A stretch of DNA of 64,000 nucleotides from contig CAWINS010000044.1 of assembly GCA_963837335.1 (NCBI GenBank), positions 1-64,000 on the forward strand. Direction: 5' to 3'. The notes beneath the pieces were generated by a model, which was not told the origin of the DNA, made no database searches, and saw only the letters and a list, made by a program, of their open reading frames with translations. Position numbers and translations under genes: made by a program. Shown piece after piece: positions 19,637-29,307 of the stretch; the first letter of the stretch is position 1, and every line of letters begins with the position of its first letter. Source of the DNA: RYN-230 sp963837335 (lineage in GTDB: Bacteria; Actinomycetota; Actinomycetes; Streptosporangiales; Streptosporangiaceae).

Positions 19637-20615
19637 TCATCCCGACCCGCCCGGGACCACCGGGTTCCGGGTCCAGCCGCGCCTGGTCCGGGTGAGCTCG
19701 GTGAAGTGTGACGCGGCCAGGAAAGCCCGGTACCCCGTCGTCGTCCCGGCCACCCGGGCCCTCCGGGCCAGTCTCCAGCGAGGCGTAGTCCAGCAGCCGG
19801 CTGATCTGGGCCAGCCGCAGCCACTCCGCCGCCTGCCCCAGCAGCCAGGTCGCGACTCCGCGTCGCCGGTAATCCCCGGCGACATGGAGGTTGCCCACGT
19901 CGGCCCATCCGCCGTGGCGAGACTGCCGCTCCCCGTCTTCGAAGACCTCCACCTCGATGTACCCGACCACCTGCCCGTCCAGGACGGCCGACAGGCGGGT
20001 GCCGTTCATCCCGACCGACCGGCGGGCGGACAGCCCGGTCAGCGGGGACGGGCCGGGGTGGGGAAGGTCGTCCACCCGGGCCAGGTAGACCACTTCGGTG
20101 TCCCCGGCGGGCACGAAGCCGGCCCGCTGGTATAGCTCGCGGATGTGCGGCCACTGCTCGGGCACGCCGTACACGCCGTGCACCGGCAGTTCCCCGCCGG
20201 CGTCCTGGCGGGCCACGCCCCATTCCTCAAGCTGGCGGATGCAGGCGGCGATCAGCATCGCCGCCGCATCGGTGGCGTCAGTCCAGTACGGGTTCCCGGT
20301 CGGCGCCTCGGGCCAGAACAGCAGCCAGTGGATGTCCCCGGACCCCCGGTAGGTGGTCCCGGCCCGCTCATCGGCGAAGTAGCGCAGCAGGTGGGCGGCG
20401 GCGACCACGGCGTGATGCTGCTCGGCGACCAGGGTGACCCGTTCGGCCACCCACGGATCGACGATGGTCTCACCGGGCTGCCGTTCCAGATGGCTGAGCA
20501 CGGTGGCGACCGAGACCCCGGCCCCCGGCACGACCGCCGCGGCGTGCGCGTTGACCAGGGCAGCCAGCTGGTTCCGGTCCGGGCGTCGGAATGGGCGTAC
20601 CTCGATGGTTGGCAT
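19637..20615 (-). CDS. GNAT family N-acetyltransferase (one frameshift near 19735)
   Basis: About 325 residues from ATG at 20615 (MPTIEVRPFRRPDRNQLAAL). The acetyl-CoA site is around VGNLHVAGDYRRRGVATWLL. The expected ending, YRAFLAASHFTELTRTRRGW, lies in another frame and stops at 19637; deleting one base from the C4 run at 19733-19736 joins them. Unrepaired, the protein would run on to 19443. It lies about 45 bases downstream of the ABC transporter genes on the same strand and may belong to that operon. Substrate unknown. Confidence 0.78.
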
Positions 20616-20660
20616 AGCAGGCCCCTCAATCCAGGCAGGAAAGGCGGAGAGGACGGGCCG

Positions 20661-21718
20661 CTACCGGTGCGGTACGGCCAGCACTGTAGCACTTGGCCGT
20701 CCAGGCCCGGATGAGCGGGGTTTGGCCAGCCGGGCGGGCTCGGGTAAGCCCGTCGCGGGCTGGCTGCCGATGACCGCGCCGGCCAGTACCTCCTCGGCGC
20801 GATGGCAGGCCACCAGGCGGCCCGGGCCGGCCGGCCGCAGCAGCGGGACCTCGGTACGGCACCGGTCGATGGCCAGCGGGCAGCGGGGGTGGAAGACGCA
20901 TCCCGGCGGGCAGATTGGCCGCGTCGGGCGGTTCGCCGGGCAGGACGACCCGGGTTCGCCGGGCGGTCCAGTCGATCTCCGGCACCGCGGAGCGCAGCGC
21001 CTCGGTGTACGGGTGGGCGGGGGCCTGCAGCAATTCCCGGGTCGGGCCGCTCTCCACGATCCGGCCCAGGTACAGCACGGCGGTCTGCTCGCACAGCTCA
21101 CTCACGATCGCGAAGTTGTGCGTGATGAGCAGATAGGACAGCTGCCGCTCAGTGCGCAGCCGGGCGATCAGGCTGAGCACCCGGGCCTGCGCGCGCACGT
21201 CCAGGGCGCTGGTCGGCTCGTCCAGCACCAGCAGCCGCGGCTGCACGCTGAGCGCGCGGGCGATCGCGACGCGCTGGCGCTGCCCGCCGGACAGCTGATG
21301 CGGGTACCGGGACGCGAAGTCCCGGTCCAGGCCCACCTCGGCCAGCAGGTCCCCGGCTCGCCCGGCCGACTGCCGGCGCGGCACCATCCGGTGGGCGCCC
21401 AGCGCCTCCCGGATGGAGGTGCCGATCCGCATCCGGGGATCGAGGCTGTTGTCCGGGTCCTGGAACACGATCTGCGCGGCGCGCCGGTAATCCTGCAGGG
21501 CCCGGCCGCGCAGGCTGGCGAGGTCGGCGCCCTCGAACCGGATCTGCCCCCCGCTGATCCGGGCCAGCCGGACGCACGGCCCGGCCGATCGTGGTCTTGC
21601 CTGACCCGCTCTCCCCGACCAGGCCGAGGCCGAACGGCCCGGCGGCCAGTTGCAGGCTCACCCCGTCAACCGCCCGGACCGGCCCGAAACGCACCGACAG
21701 GTCCTTAACCTCCAGCAT
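20661..21718 (-). CDS. Peptide-type ABC transporter ATP-binding protein, OppF/DppF-like (two frameshifts)
   Basis: Second ATPase of the importer. The N-terminal frame holds VRFGPVRAVDGVSL and Walker A GESGSGKTT. The frame changes near 21573, and the middle part carries QDPDNSLDPRMRIG, the signature LSGGQRQRVAIARAL and Walker B LLVLDEPTSALD. A second change near 20903 restores the oligopeptide-type ending FHPRCPLAIDRC, typical of OppD/OppF C-termini. Each break is explained by one extra base. The ATG at 21718 is the start. It probably energises the permeases encoded upstream on the same strand. Confidence 0.85.
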
Positions 21719-21754
21719 CGGGCCCTCCGGCAGCGGGCTCCTCCAGCGGCGGGC

Positions 21755-22630
21755 TCATCCGGCGGCCCCGTTCCCGGCTGGCCCGTTCCCGGCCGGGCCA
21801 TGGCCGCGGGTCTCGTTCCCGGCGGCTGTGATCCGGGGCACCGCGGCCAGCAGGTCGGCGGTGTAGCGGTGCCGCGGGGCCGACAGTACCTGGGCCGCCG
21901 GGCCCTGCTCGACGATCCGGCCGGCCTGCATGATGGCCACCCGGTCACACAACTCGGCCACCACCGCGAGGTCGTGGCTGATCAGCAGCACCGACATGCC
22001 CTCTCGCTCGCGCAGGACCCGGAGCAGTTCCAGCACCTCCGCCTGGACCGTCACGTCCAGGGCGCTGGTCGGCTCGTCGGCCAGCAGGACCCGGGCTCGC
22101 AGGGCCAGCGCGAGCGCGATCGCGACCCGCTGCAGCTGCCCTCCGGACAGCTGAGCCGGATAACGGTCCAGCAGGTCGGGGGCGAGCAGCACCTGCCGCA
22201 TGGCCCCGGTGGCCGCCTCCGTGGCTTCCGCCTTGCTCATCCCGTGCAGCCGGAGCGCGCCGAGCACCACCTGGCCGACCTTGAACACCGGGCTGAACGA
22301 CATGGCGGGGCTCTGGAAGATCGCCGCGATCTGCTTTCCGCGCAGCTCACGCAGCTCCCGCTGGGACCGGGCGGTCAGCTCGGTGCCGTCCAGGCGGATG
22401 CTTCCGCTGACCGTGGCGCCCACGGTGTGCGCGAGACCGAGGATGGCCAGCGTGGTCATGGACTTGCCTGAGCCGCTCTCCCCGGCCAGCCCGGCGATCT
22501 CGGCCTCGCCGAGCGTGAACTCGTCGATCTGCACGACGGGCCGGTCGCCGAACCGGACCTGGAGGTCGCTGATCGCCAACCTCGTGGCGCCAGGCCCCGT
22601 GGGAGCAGGCCCGGTGGGAGCCGGCCTCAT
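21755..22630 (-). CDS. Peptide-type ABC transporter ATP-binding protein, OppD/DppD-like
   Basis: 291 residues. Walker A is GESGSGKSMTT, the Q-loop is AIFQSPAMSFSPV, the signature is LSGGQLQRVAIALAL, and Walker B is VLLADEPTSALDV. The C-terminal OppD cysteine-rich part is missing and replaced by a GNGPAGNG-rich tail. ATG at 22630, overlapping the stop of the upstream permease gene by four bases. Confidence 0.9.
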   Translation of the reverse strand: MRPAPTGPAPTGPGATRLAISDLQVRFGDRPVVQIDEFTLGEAEIAGLAGESGSGKSMTTLAILGLAHTVGATVSGSIRLDGTELTARSQRELRELRGKQIAAIFQSPAMSFSPVFKVGQVVLGALRLHGMSKAEATEAATGAMRQVLLAPDLLDRYPAQLSGGQLQRVAIALALALRARVLLADEPTSALDVTVQAEVLELLRVLREREGMSVLLISHDLAVVAELCDRVAIMQAGRIVEQGPAAQVLSAPRHRYTADLLAAVPRITAAGNETRGHGPAGNGPAGNGAAG

Positions 22631-23523
22631 GGCAGCAGGCTCCGCTTCGGATCGAGCAGGTCACGCAGCCCGTCGCCGAGCAGGTTGAAGGCGAACGCGG
22701 TGACCAGGATCGCGATCCCGGGGAAGGTCACCACCCACCAGTCCGTGGTGAAGTAGGTCTGCCCCTCGGAAACCATCAGGCCCCAGTCCGGGGTGGGGTC
22801 CTGGGCGCCGAGGCCCAGGAAGGACAGGGCCGAGGCGGTGAGGATCACCCCGCCCACATCCAGCGACACCTGCACGATGAGCGGGGTGACTGAGTTGGGC
22901 AGGACGTGCCGGGTGATGATCCGCCAGGCCGGGATGCCGAGCGCCCGGCAGCTGTCGATGTAGGGACGGCCCGCCACCGAGGCCGCCTGGCCCCGGATCA
23001 GCCGGGTGTACCAGGGCCACCAGGTGACGGCGATCGCGATCGTCAGGCTGGTCAGGCTGGTGGGCAGGACGGCCGCCAGGGCCAGCGCCAGGAGCAGCGA
23101 CGGGAAGGCCAGGAAGACATCGGTCACCCGCATGATCACTTCATCGACCCAGCCGCCGAAGTAGCCGGCCACGATCCCCAGCGGGATCCCGATGACGCAC
23201 GCGATCACCAGCACGATGACGGCGACCAGCGGGGAGATCCGGGCCCCGTAGATGACCCGGGAGAGCACGTCCCGGCCCACCTGGTCGGTGCCGAACCAGT
23301 GCTGCGCCGAGGGCGGCCGCAGCACGAAGAACGGATGCGTGGCCGAGCCAGCGTCGGCGGGGAACGGCGCGAGCAGCGGGGCGAAGACGGCCACCACGAT
23401 GATCAGCACGACCGTCAGGCCCCCGGCCACCAGCAGCGGGTTCGCGCGCAGGCCGCGCCACAGGGCCCGGCCCCGCGGCAGGACGGGAGCCGGGATGGCG
23501 GCGGGTGAGGGCGCCTCGATCAT
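22627..23523 (-). CDS. ABC transporter permease, DppC/OppC-like
   Basis: 298-residue inner-membrane permease with a cytoplasmic N-terminus and about six helices. It contains the N-terminal OppC-type segment (ANPLLVAGGLTVVLIIVVAV) and HWFGTDQVGRDVLSRVIYGA, a hallmark of DppC proteins. The binding-protein-dependent transport signature (EAA-like loop CRALGIPAWRIITRHVLPN) is present. Overlaps both neighbours by four bases. Confidence 0.93.
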   Translation of the reverse strand: MIEAPSPAAIPAPVLPRGRALWRGLRANPLLVAGGLTVVLIIVVAVFAPLLAPFPADAGSATHPFFVLRPPSAQHWFGTDQVGRDVLSRVIYGARISPLVAVIVLVIACVIGIPLGIVAGYFGGWVDEVIMRVTDVFLAFPSLLLALALAAVLPTSLTSLTIAIAVTWWPWYTRLIRGQAASVAGRPYIDSCRALGIPAWRIITRHVLPNSVTPLIVQVSLDVGGVILTASALSFLGLGAQDPTPDWGLMVSEGQTYFTTDWWVVTFPGIAILVTAFAFNLLGDGLRDLLDPKRSLLP

Positions 23524-24536
23524 CTCAGCCGGATCCGCGGGTCCAGGGCGGCCTGGATGATGTCCACGGCCAGGTTGGCCGCCACGTAGACCAGCGCGAC
23601 GAACAGGGTCACGCCCAGGATGGCGGGCGTGTCGAGGGTCGCGATCGAGGCGGCCGTGTAGCTGCCGAGCCCGGGCCAGTCGAAGATCGCCTCGACCAGG
23701 AACGTGTTCACCAGTGAGTAGCCGAAGACCAGGGCCACCGCCGCGGCCACCGGATTCCAGGCCAGCTTCATGGCGAACCGGCTGTACACCGCGCGCTCGC
23801 TGAAGCCCAGCGCGCGGATCATCTGGATATGGGTCTCGCTCACCGTGTCCAGGACCTGGGCCCGGACCATCCGGGCGATGAGCCCGGCCGGGTAGGCGGC
23901 GACGACCACGGCGGGCAGCACGAGGTGGACGCCGATGCTGCCGAGCATCGGCCAGTTACCGCTGATCGTCGCGTCGATCAGGCTGAACCCGGTCCGCCGG
24001 GCTAGCGGGTGGCTGAACAGCAGGCCGGGGGAGTACTCACCGGCCGCGGGCAGCACGTGCAGCCGCTGGCTGAAGACCAGCTGCAGGATGAGCGCCATCC
24101 AGAAGATCGGCATGGACACGCCCAGGATCGAAACGGCCCGGATGGCCTGGTCGACCAGGCCGCCCGGCCAGCGGGCCGACACCAGCCCGAGCGGCACGGC
24201 CACCGCCAGCGCGATGATCAGTGCCGCGGTGACCAGCTCCAGCGAGGCCGGGGCGGCGGTCCCGATATCGGACAGGACGGGCTGGTGGGTGTGGATGGAC
24301 AGGCCCCAGTTGCCGGACAGGATGCCGCCGAAGTAGGCGAGCAGCTGGACCTGCGGCGGCCGGTCCAGGCCGAGGAACCGCCGGGCCGCGGCGACCTGGG
24401 CGGCGGACGCGTGCGGGCCGGCCCAGGTGGCGGCCGGGTCTCCCGGGACCACACGGGCGATCACGAACGTCGCGATGATGACGCCCGCGACCACCAGCGC
24501 GGCCAGGGCGACCCGGCGCGCCACATAAGCGGTCAA
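23520..24536 (-). CDS. ABC transporter permease, DppB/OppB-like
   Basis: 338-residue inner-membrane permease. The start MTAYVARRVALAALVVAGVI is typical of DppB. RVVPGDPAATWAG is in the first periplasmic loop, and the EAA-like loop is MIRALGFSERAVYSRFAMK. It overlaps the binding-protein gene by four bases upstream and the second permease gene by four downstream, so the importer genes form one operon. Confidence 0.93.
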   Translation of the reverse strand: MTAYVARRVALAALVVAGVIIATFVIARVVPGDPAATWAGPHASAAQVAAARRFLGLDRPPQVQLLAYFGGILSGNWGLSIHTHQPVLSDIGTAAPASLELVTAALIIALAVAVPLGLVSARWPGGLVDQAIRAVSILGVSMPIFWMALILQLVFSQRLHVLPAAGEYSPGLLFSHPLARRTGFSLIDATISGNWPMLGSIGVHLVLPAVVVAAYPAGLIARMVRAQVLDTVSETHIQMIRALGFSERAVYSRFAMKLAWNPVAAAVALVFGYSLVNTFLVEAIFDWPGLGSYTAASIATLDTPAILGVTLFVALVYVAANLAVDIIQAALDPRIRLR

Positions 24537-26128
24537 CTGCCAGTCGGCCTGAGGTTGTAGGTGAAGACGACGTTCGCGTAGGCCGGGTCGGGCTGGAAGC
24601 CGGTGAAGGACGTGCGCATCGCGTACTGGTAGTTCATGTTGTAGAGCACGTCCAGCGGCGCCTGCTGCAAGACCTCGGTCTGCATGGTCTGGTACAGCTG
24701 CTCACCGGCCGCCCGGTCGGTCGCCAGCAGCGGCTCCACCTTGTTGATCTGCTTGTCCAGCGCCGAGTTGGAGTAGTAGGAGAGGTTGAAGTACGGCGAC
24801 TTCTCCGTCTCCAGCAGGTTGCTGAACCAGGTGTACGGGTCGGCGTAGTCCGGCCACCAGTACTCGAGGAAGATGCTCTGGTGACCCGGGCCCGACTTCG
24901 CCTTCGCCCACTGGGTCGGCCAGGCGAGTGACTGCGTGGTGAGGTTGATGTTCAGCTTGGCCAGGCTGGACTTCAGCAGCGTCGCCACGACTTGCTCGTT
25001 CGAGTCGCCCTGGGTGTAGGTCAGGGTCAGGTTCAGCGGCTTCTTGCCCGGCCCGTACCCGGCCGTCTTCAGCAGCTGGGCCGCCTTGGCCGGGTCGTAG
25101 TGATAGTTCGGCAGGTCGGTGGAATGGCCCGGCAGGCCGGCCGGGACCAGGCCGCTGGACGTGACCGCCGCGCCCTGCAGCGCGGCGACGATCCCCGGGT
25201 AGTTGATCCCGTAGGAGATCGCCTGGCGCACCGGCAGGCTCAGCGTGTGCGCGTTGAGCTGGGCCAGCAGGTTCTGGAAGGACGGGATGCTCACCGTCCT
25301 GATGCCCGCCTGACCCTGGAACGACTTCCATATCGCGGGGCTGATCTGCTCCACGAAGTCCACCTGCCCGGAGCGCAGCAACTGGGCTGCGGTGGTGTCC
25401 TGGGGCACGACCCGGAACACCAGCTTCTTGTAGTGCGGGCCCTTCCAGCCACCCCAGTAGCCGGGGAAGGCCTTGAGCACCACCTCGAACTCCTGGCCCT
25501 TGTTCCAGGTCTGCAGCGTGTACGGGCCGGTGCCCGCGTCATGCGGCGTGTTGAACCACTTGGTCAGCTTGGCCGACGACCCCCCGCCCGCGGCCTGGGT
25601 GTCGTAGATGTACGCCGAGTAGGAGGCGGAGGCCTCGAGGTCCAGCGGCGAGGCGTACTTCAGGTGGAAGACCATGGTGTAGGTACTGGGCGTGCTGATG
25701 CTCTTCACTGCGTCCCAGACGTACCCGGCCCCCCCGCCCAGCTTCTCCGTGCGGAGGATGGCCGCCGCCGCGGCCTGCGCGGTCATCAGCCGGCCGGTGT
25801 GGAAGTGCACCCCCTGCCGGAGGTGGAAGGTCCAGGTCAGGCCGTTAGCCGAGGTTGACCAGCTGGTCGCGAGCAGCGGCTTGATCGTGTGCGTGGCGGA
25901 GTCGTAGCGGGTGAGCGTCTCGTACATGTTGCTCATCGCGATGATGCCGTCGGAATACTCGGTCGCGGGGTCCCAGCCGTCGACCATCACCGGGGTGTTG
26001 GTGTCGTAGGTGAACACCTGATTGCTGGCCTGCTGCTGGGCCGCCTGGTGCGCTGAGCCGCCACAGGCGGCCAGCAGCACCAGCAGTGCGGAGCCCGATG
26101 CCAGCAGGCCAGCGCGGTGGGGCTTCAT
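24533..26128 (-). CDS. ABC transporter substrate-binding lipoprotein (SBP family 5)
   Basis: 531 residues. The start MKPHRAGLLASGSALLVLLA followed by ACGG is a lipoprotein signal peptide with a Cys lipobox. The body matches peptide/nickel-type solute-binding proteins (YDTNTPVMVDGWDPATEYSD; later LTYTQGDSNEQVVATLLKSS). The ATG at 26128 follows CGGAGGAAGGC. It overlaps the hydantoinase-like gene by four bases. The ligand is unknown; the neighbours suggest a hydantoin-, oxoproline- or peptide-like compound. Confidence 0.93.
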   Translation of the reverse strand: MKPHRAGLLASGSALLVLLAACGGSAHQAAQQQASNQVFTYDTNTPVMVDGWDPATEYSDGIIAMSNMYETLTRYDSATHTIKPLLATSWSTSANGLTWTFHLRQGVHFHTGRLMTAQAAAAAILRTEKLGGGAGYVWDAVKSISTPSTYTMVFHLKYASPLDLEASASYSAYIYDTQAAGGGSSAKLTKWFNTPHDAGTGPYTLQTWNKGQEFEVVLKAFPGYWGGWKGPHYKKLVFRVVPQDTTAAQLLRSGQVDFVEQISPAIWKSFQGQAGIRTVSIPSFQNLLAQLNAHTLSLPVRQAISYGINYPGIVAALQGAAVTSSGLVPAGLPGHSTDLPNYHYDPAKAAQLLKTAGYGPGKKPLNLTLTYTQGDSNEQVVATLLKSSLAKLNINLTTQSLAWPTQWAKAKSGPGHQSIFLEYWWPDYADPYTWFSNLLETEKSPYFNLSYYSNSALDKQINKVEPLLATDRAAGEQLYQTMQTEVLQQAPLDVLYNMNYQYAMRTSFTGFQPDPAYANVVFTYNLRPTGS

Positions 26129-27795
26129 GCCTTCCTCCGTGATCCTTGTGTTGTCGGGTTGGGGTGCTGCCGCCCAGTCGTTACGGGGCCGTGGATGCGG
26201 CCCGGCTGGCCAGCTGCTGCCTGAACCGGACGGTCCGGCAGGCCGCCCAGAGCGCCGGCCGCTTTCGCCCGGATCCGGATCGCCGGGGAGGTGAGGTAGG
26301 CCAGCGGGATCTCCTCCCGCTCGACGATGTGCACCGTCGCTGGGTCCGCCCCGGCCGCCACGGCGCGCTCGCGGGCTTCGTCGCACGCCTCATCGAGCGC
26401 GGCTTGCCTGCCGCCCGGTCCCATGTGGAAGATCCGGTCCACCTGGCCGCTGACCGAGGCGATCGCCGCGCCCACCGCATTGGCCGTGTCGAAGTGGTCG
26501 GGCCGGATGACCTCGCTGACGCCAGGTATCCGGTCCGGGATCAGGATGCTGCCGCCGCCCACCGCGACCAGCACGCAGTCTTCCCGGGAGGTCTTCATCC
26601 GGTCGATCGCGTCGGCCAGCATCACGTCCGCCCGGGCCAGGGCGGTGTCGAGCATGTCCCGGTGGCGGCTGGTCCGGCCCGGGTCACCGAGCAGGGCCCG
26701 CCCGGCCGCGACCGCCGCGTCGGTCAGCGTGGGTGTCGCCCCGCCGAAGACGAGCGCCTCCTGCTGCAGCAGGTAGCCGACGCTGCGCGGGCCGACGCGC
26801 ACGCCGGGCTCCCCGGCCGAGACCACGGTGCCGCCGCCGAGGGCGATGGTGACCAGGTCGGGCATCCGGAAGTTGGTGCGGATGCCGCCGATCTCGACTC
26901 CCTGCGAGGACTCCCGCGGGAACCCGTTGACCAGCACGCCCACGTCGGTGGATGTCCCGCCCACGTCGGCGACCAGCGAGTCACCGGTCCCGGTGAGGAA
27001 GGCCGCGCCGCGGACACTGTTGGCCGGCCCGCTGCCGATGGTGAGGACCGGGTAACGCAGGGCCTGATCGAGGCCCATCAGCGTGCCGTCGTTCTGCGCG
27101 AAGAACGTAGTCGGCCGCAGCTGGTGCGCGGCCAGCGAGTCATGCATGGCGATGGCCACGTCCCGGGCCACCCCGGCCAGCGCCCCGTTCAGGATCGTGG
27201 CGTTCTCCCGTTCCAGCAGGCCCAGGGCGCCGATCTCATGGCTGAGCGAGACGTGTACCTCGCCCAGCTCACGCTTGACGATCTCGGCGGCCGCCAGCTC
27301 GTGCCGCGCCGAGACCGGGGCGAAAACACTGGTGATCGCCACCCCTTCGGCGGTGCCCGCCACTTCACCCAGGAACCGCGCGATGGCGTCGGTGTCCAGC
27401 GGGGCCAGGTCCTGTCCGTCGAATTCGATGCCGCCGCCCACGATCACCGCGCCGGCCGAGATTGCGCTGGTGAGGTCGGGTGGCCAGCCGAACATCGGCC
27501 GGATGCTGAGGGTGGCGGGGCCGCCGATCCGGATCACCGCGATCCGGCGCAGCTTCCTGCGCTCCAGCACGGCGTTCGTCGCGTGCGTGGTGCCCAGCAT
27601 GACGTGGGTGATCCGCTCCCGGTCCGCCTCCGGGGCGCGGAGCACGGTGTCGATCGCCGCGGTGATCCCGCCGGTGATGTCCGGGGTGCCCGGCACCTTG
27701 GCCTTGGCGATCACACGGTCCGCGCCGTCCATGATTACCGCGTCGGTATTGGTGCCGCCCACGTCGATGCCGAGGCGGAAGTCAGGAGCGGGCAC
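26125..27795 (-). CDS. Hydantoinase/oxoprolinase family protein
   Basis: 556 residues from GTG at 27795, chosen because GGAGGAG lies 7 bases upstream; an earlier in-frame start at 27825 is less likely. The N-terminal ATP-binding fold has LGIDVGGTNTDAVIMDG. The second phosphate loop is VADVGGTSTDVGVLVNG, and the adenosine motif is VAVGGGSILIP. This family (HyuA-like) opens hydantoins or 5-oxoproline with ATP. The DUF917 gene lies directly upstream, and a peptide-type importer directly downstream. The substrate is not determined by sequence. Confidence 0.9.
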   Translation of the reverse strand: MPAPDFRLGIDVGGTNTDAVIMDGADRVIAKAKVPGTPDITGGITAAIDTVLRAPEADRERITHVMLGTTHATNAVLERRKLRRIAVIRIGGPATLSIRPMFGWPPDLTSAISAGAVIVGGGIEFDGQDLAPLDTDAIARFLGEVAGTAEGVAITSVFAPVSARHELAAAEIVKRELGEVHVSLSHEIGALGLLERENATILNGALAGVARDVAIAMHDSLAAHQLRPTTFFAQNDGTLMGLDQALRYPVLTIGSGPANSVRGAAFLTGTGDSLVADVGGTSTDVGVLVNGFPRESSQGVEIGGIRTNFRMPDLVTIALGGGTVVSAGEPGVRVGPRSVGYLLQQEALVFGGATPTLTDAAVAAGRALLGDPGRTSRHRDMLDTALARADVMLADAIDRMKTSREDCVLVAVGGGSILIPDRIPGVSEVIRPDHFDTANAVGAAIASVSGQVDRIFHMGPGGRQAALDEACDEARERAVAAGADPATVHIVEREEIPLAYLTSPAIRIRAKAAGALGGLPDRPVQAAAGQPGRIHGPVTTGRQHPNPTTQGSRRKA

Positions 27796-28864
27796 CGGCG
27801 AGCTCCTCCACGGGCAGGTACTCAAAGTCGTAACCGAAGGCGCGCGGGCCGGTGATCGAGATGCCCCGCTCAGTCCGCCACACCGGGTCGCAGGCGAAGG
27901 CGATCACCACTACCCGCTGGCCGTACTTGATCCGTTCCGTCGCGATCGCATCGGCCGTCTCCACGTCCAGCACCGAGATCAGATCGGGAACCGAGGCCAG
28001 CACCCGGCCCCGTTCCAGCGCGACCAGGTTCTCGTTCTGCAGCTCCAGCCGGATGAGGCGGCCCGCATCCTCGCCGAGCCCTTCGATCACCACCGACCCG
28101 CGGACGAAACCACTCGTGGTATGCCGCTCGACGTCCGAGACCTTCCCGGTGACCAGCCGGAACGCGCCGATCTCGGCGATCAGCGCGGCGATCGGGCTGA
28201 CTGCCGCGCTGATGACCGCCTCACCGATCCGGATCGCCAGCGACACCGAGTTCCGTACCGTGGCCTCGCGCGCCTGGGCGGCGGTGAGCGAGAACTCGGT
28301 GGATGAGGCGGCCCCGCCGAACTCCACCGCGGCCGCCCGTTCCAGGCGCTCCATCCAGTGCCCCGAGATGGCCTGGAAGATGACCAGGTTGCCGCGCTCG
28401 TCGGTCATCACCGCCGGGCTCGGCGAGATCCCGGCCAGCTGCATGGTGACCTGCGGGACCTCTGGGAAGGCGCGTCCCATTCCGTCCGCGTCCACCAGGG
28501 GAAGCCCCATCCGCGCCGCCCAGCTGACTGGGAGCACGCCGTTCCCGCCGCCGATCTCGCCCGCCATCAGCGCCGCCACCGGGCGCCCGGTCAGGTACTG
28601 CAGATGGTCGCGGAGGCGCTCGCCTTCGTCACCGTTCTCGATTTTCTCGATGCTGACCGTGGGGGCACCGATGCTGCCGCACGGCATGATCAGGGCGTCA
28701 TCTGGCAGTTCGTCCACGTCCACCAGGGCGGCCGGGCCGAAATCCTCGGTGGCCTGAAGGGCCTGGAGCAGGGCGAGATAGGTATCGCCGCCACCTCCCG
28801 CGCCCAGCACCGCACAGCCGCGCGCTAAAGCGTGCAGCGCGACAGGGTCGAGGAGTCTCTTCAC
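27782..28864 (-). CDS. DUF917 (S-methyl-thiohydantoin desulfurase-like) family protein
   Basis: 360 residues. The N-terminus MKRLLDPVALHALARGCAVL followed by GAGGGGDTY is the signature start of DUF917 proteins. The segment LVDVDELPDDALIMPCGSIG and the internal MAGEIGGGNG also fit. Members are commonly paired with hydantoinase/oxoprolinase genes. ATG at 28864. The stop overlaps the hydantoinase gene start by 14 bases, so the pair is probably co-translated. Confidence 0.92.
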   Translation of the reverse strand: MKRLLDPVALHALARGCAVLGAGGGGDTYLALLQALQATEDFGPAALVDVDELPDDALIMPCGSIGAPTVSIEKIENGDEGERLRDHLQYLTGRPVAALMAGEIGGGNGVLPVSWAARMGLPLVDADGMGRAFPEVPQVTMQLAGISPSPAVMTDERGNLVIFQAISGHWMERLERAAAVEFGGAASSTEFSLTAAQAREATVRNSVSLAIRIGEAVISAAVSPIAALIAEIGAFRLVTGKVSDVERHTTSGFVRGSVVIEGLGEDAGRLIRLELQNENLVALERGRVLASVPDLISVLDVETADAIATERIKYGQRVVVIAFACDPVWRTERGISITGPRAFGYDFEYLPVEELAGARS

Positions 28865-28956
28865 AGGCTCTCTTCACAGGGAGGCCATTGTCCCTGGGCA
28901 GGGGCATATACAGGGGCGCTAAGTATCATAGTTCCCGAAGTACGGTTACACCGGGA

Positions 28957-29187
28957 CTATTTCCACCGATCGGCCAGCTGCAGCTCGTTCTGCCTGATCA
29001 GATCGCGCAGTTCCACCGGGTCACGACCGCGGACCACGCGGGGCGGGCTGGACATGAGCCGCCGGGCGTAGAGCAGCCCGGCGATCCCGCGCCACACGTG
29101 CCACCGCGGGAACTCGCTCGAATAGGACCACCAGTCAGGGTCCTCAGTGCCAGCAGTCATTAAATCGGTGGTGGCTTCCTTCTCCAT
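28957..29187 (-). CDS. Small hypothetical protein upstream of the DUF917 operon
   Basis: 76 residues from ATG at 29187, with GGGAG about 10 bases upstream. It contains DPDWWSYSSEFPRWHVWRGI, then a basic segment and RDLIRQNELQLADRW. No function recognised. It is 92 bases upstream of the DUF917 gene on the same strand and divergent from the PucR regulator, so it may be the first gene of the operon. Confidence 0.6.
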   Translation of the reverse strand: MEKEATTDLMTAGTEDPDWWSYSSEFPRWHVWRGIAGLLYARRLMSSPPRVVRGRDPVELRDLIRQNELQLADRWK

Positions 29188-29307
29188 TGGCTCGACTCCC
29201 TGGAGCCCCGGGATGACGACGCGTACCTGACGTGGCCGACGCAGAATCCCGGACGCAAAAGCCATGGTGGCAGCCGGGCAACGGCCCCGGAATGGGCATA
29301 GTGCACC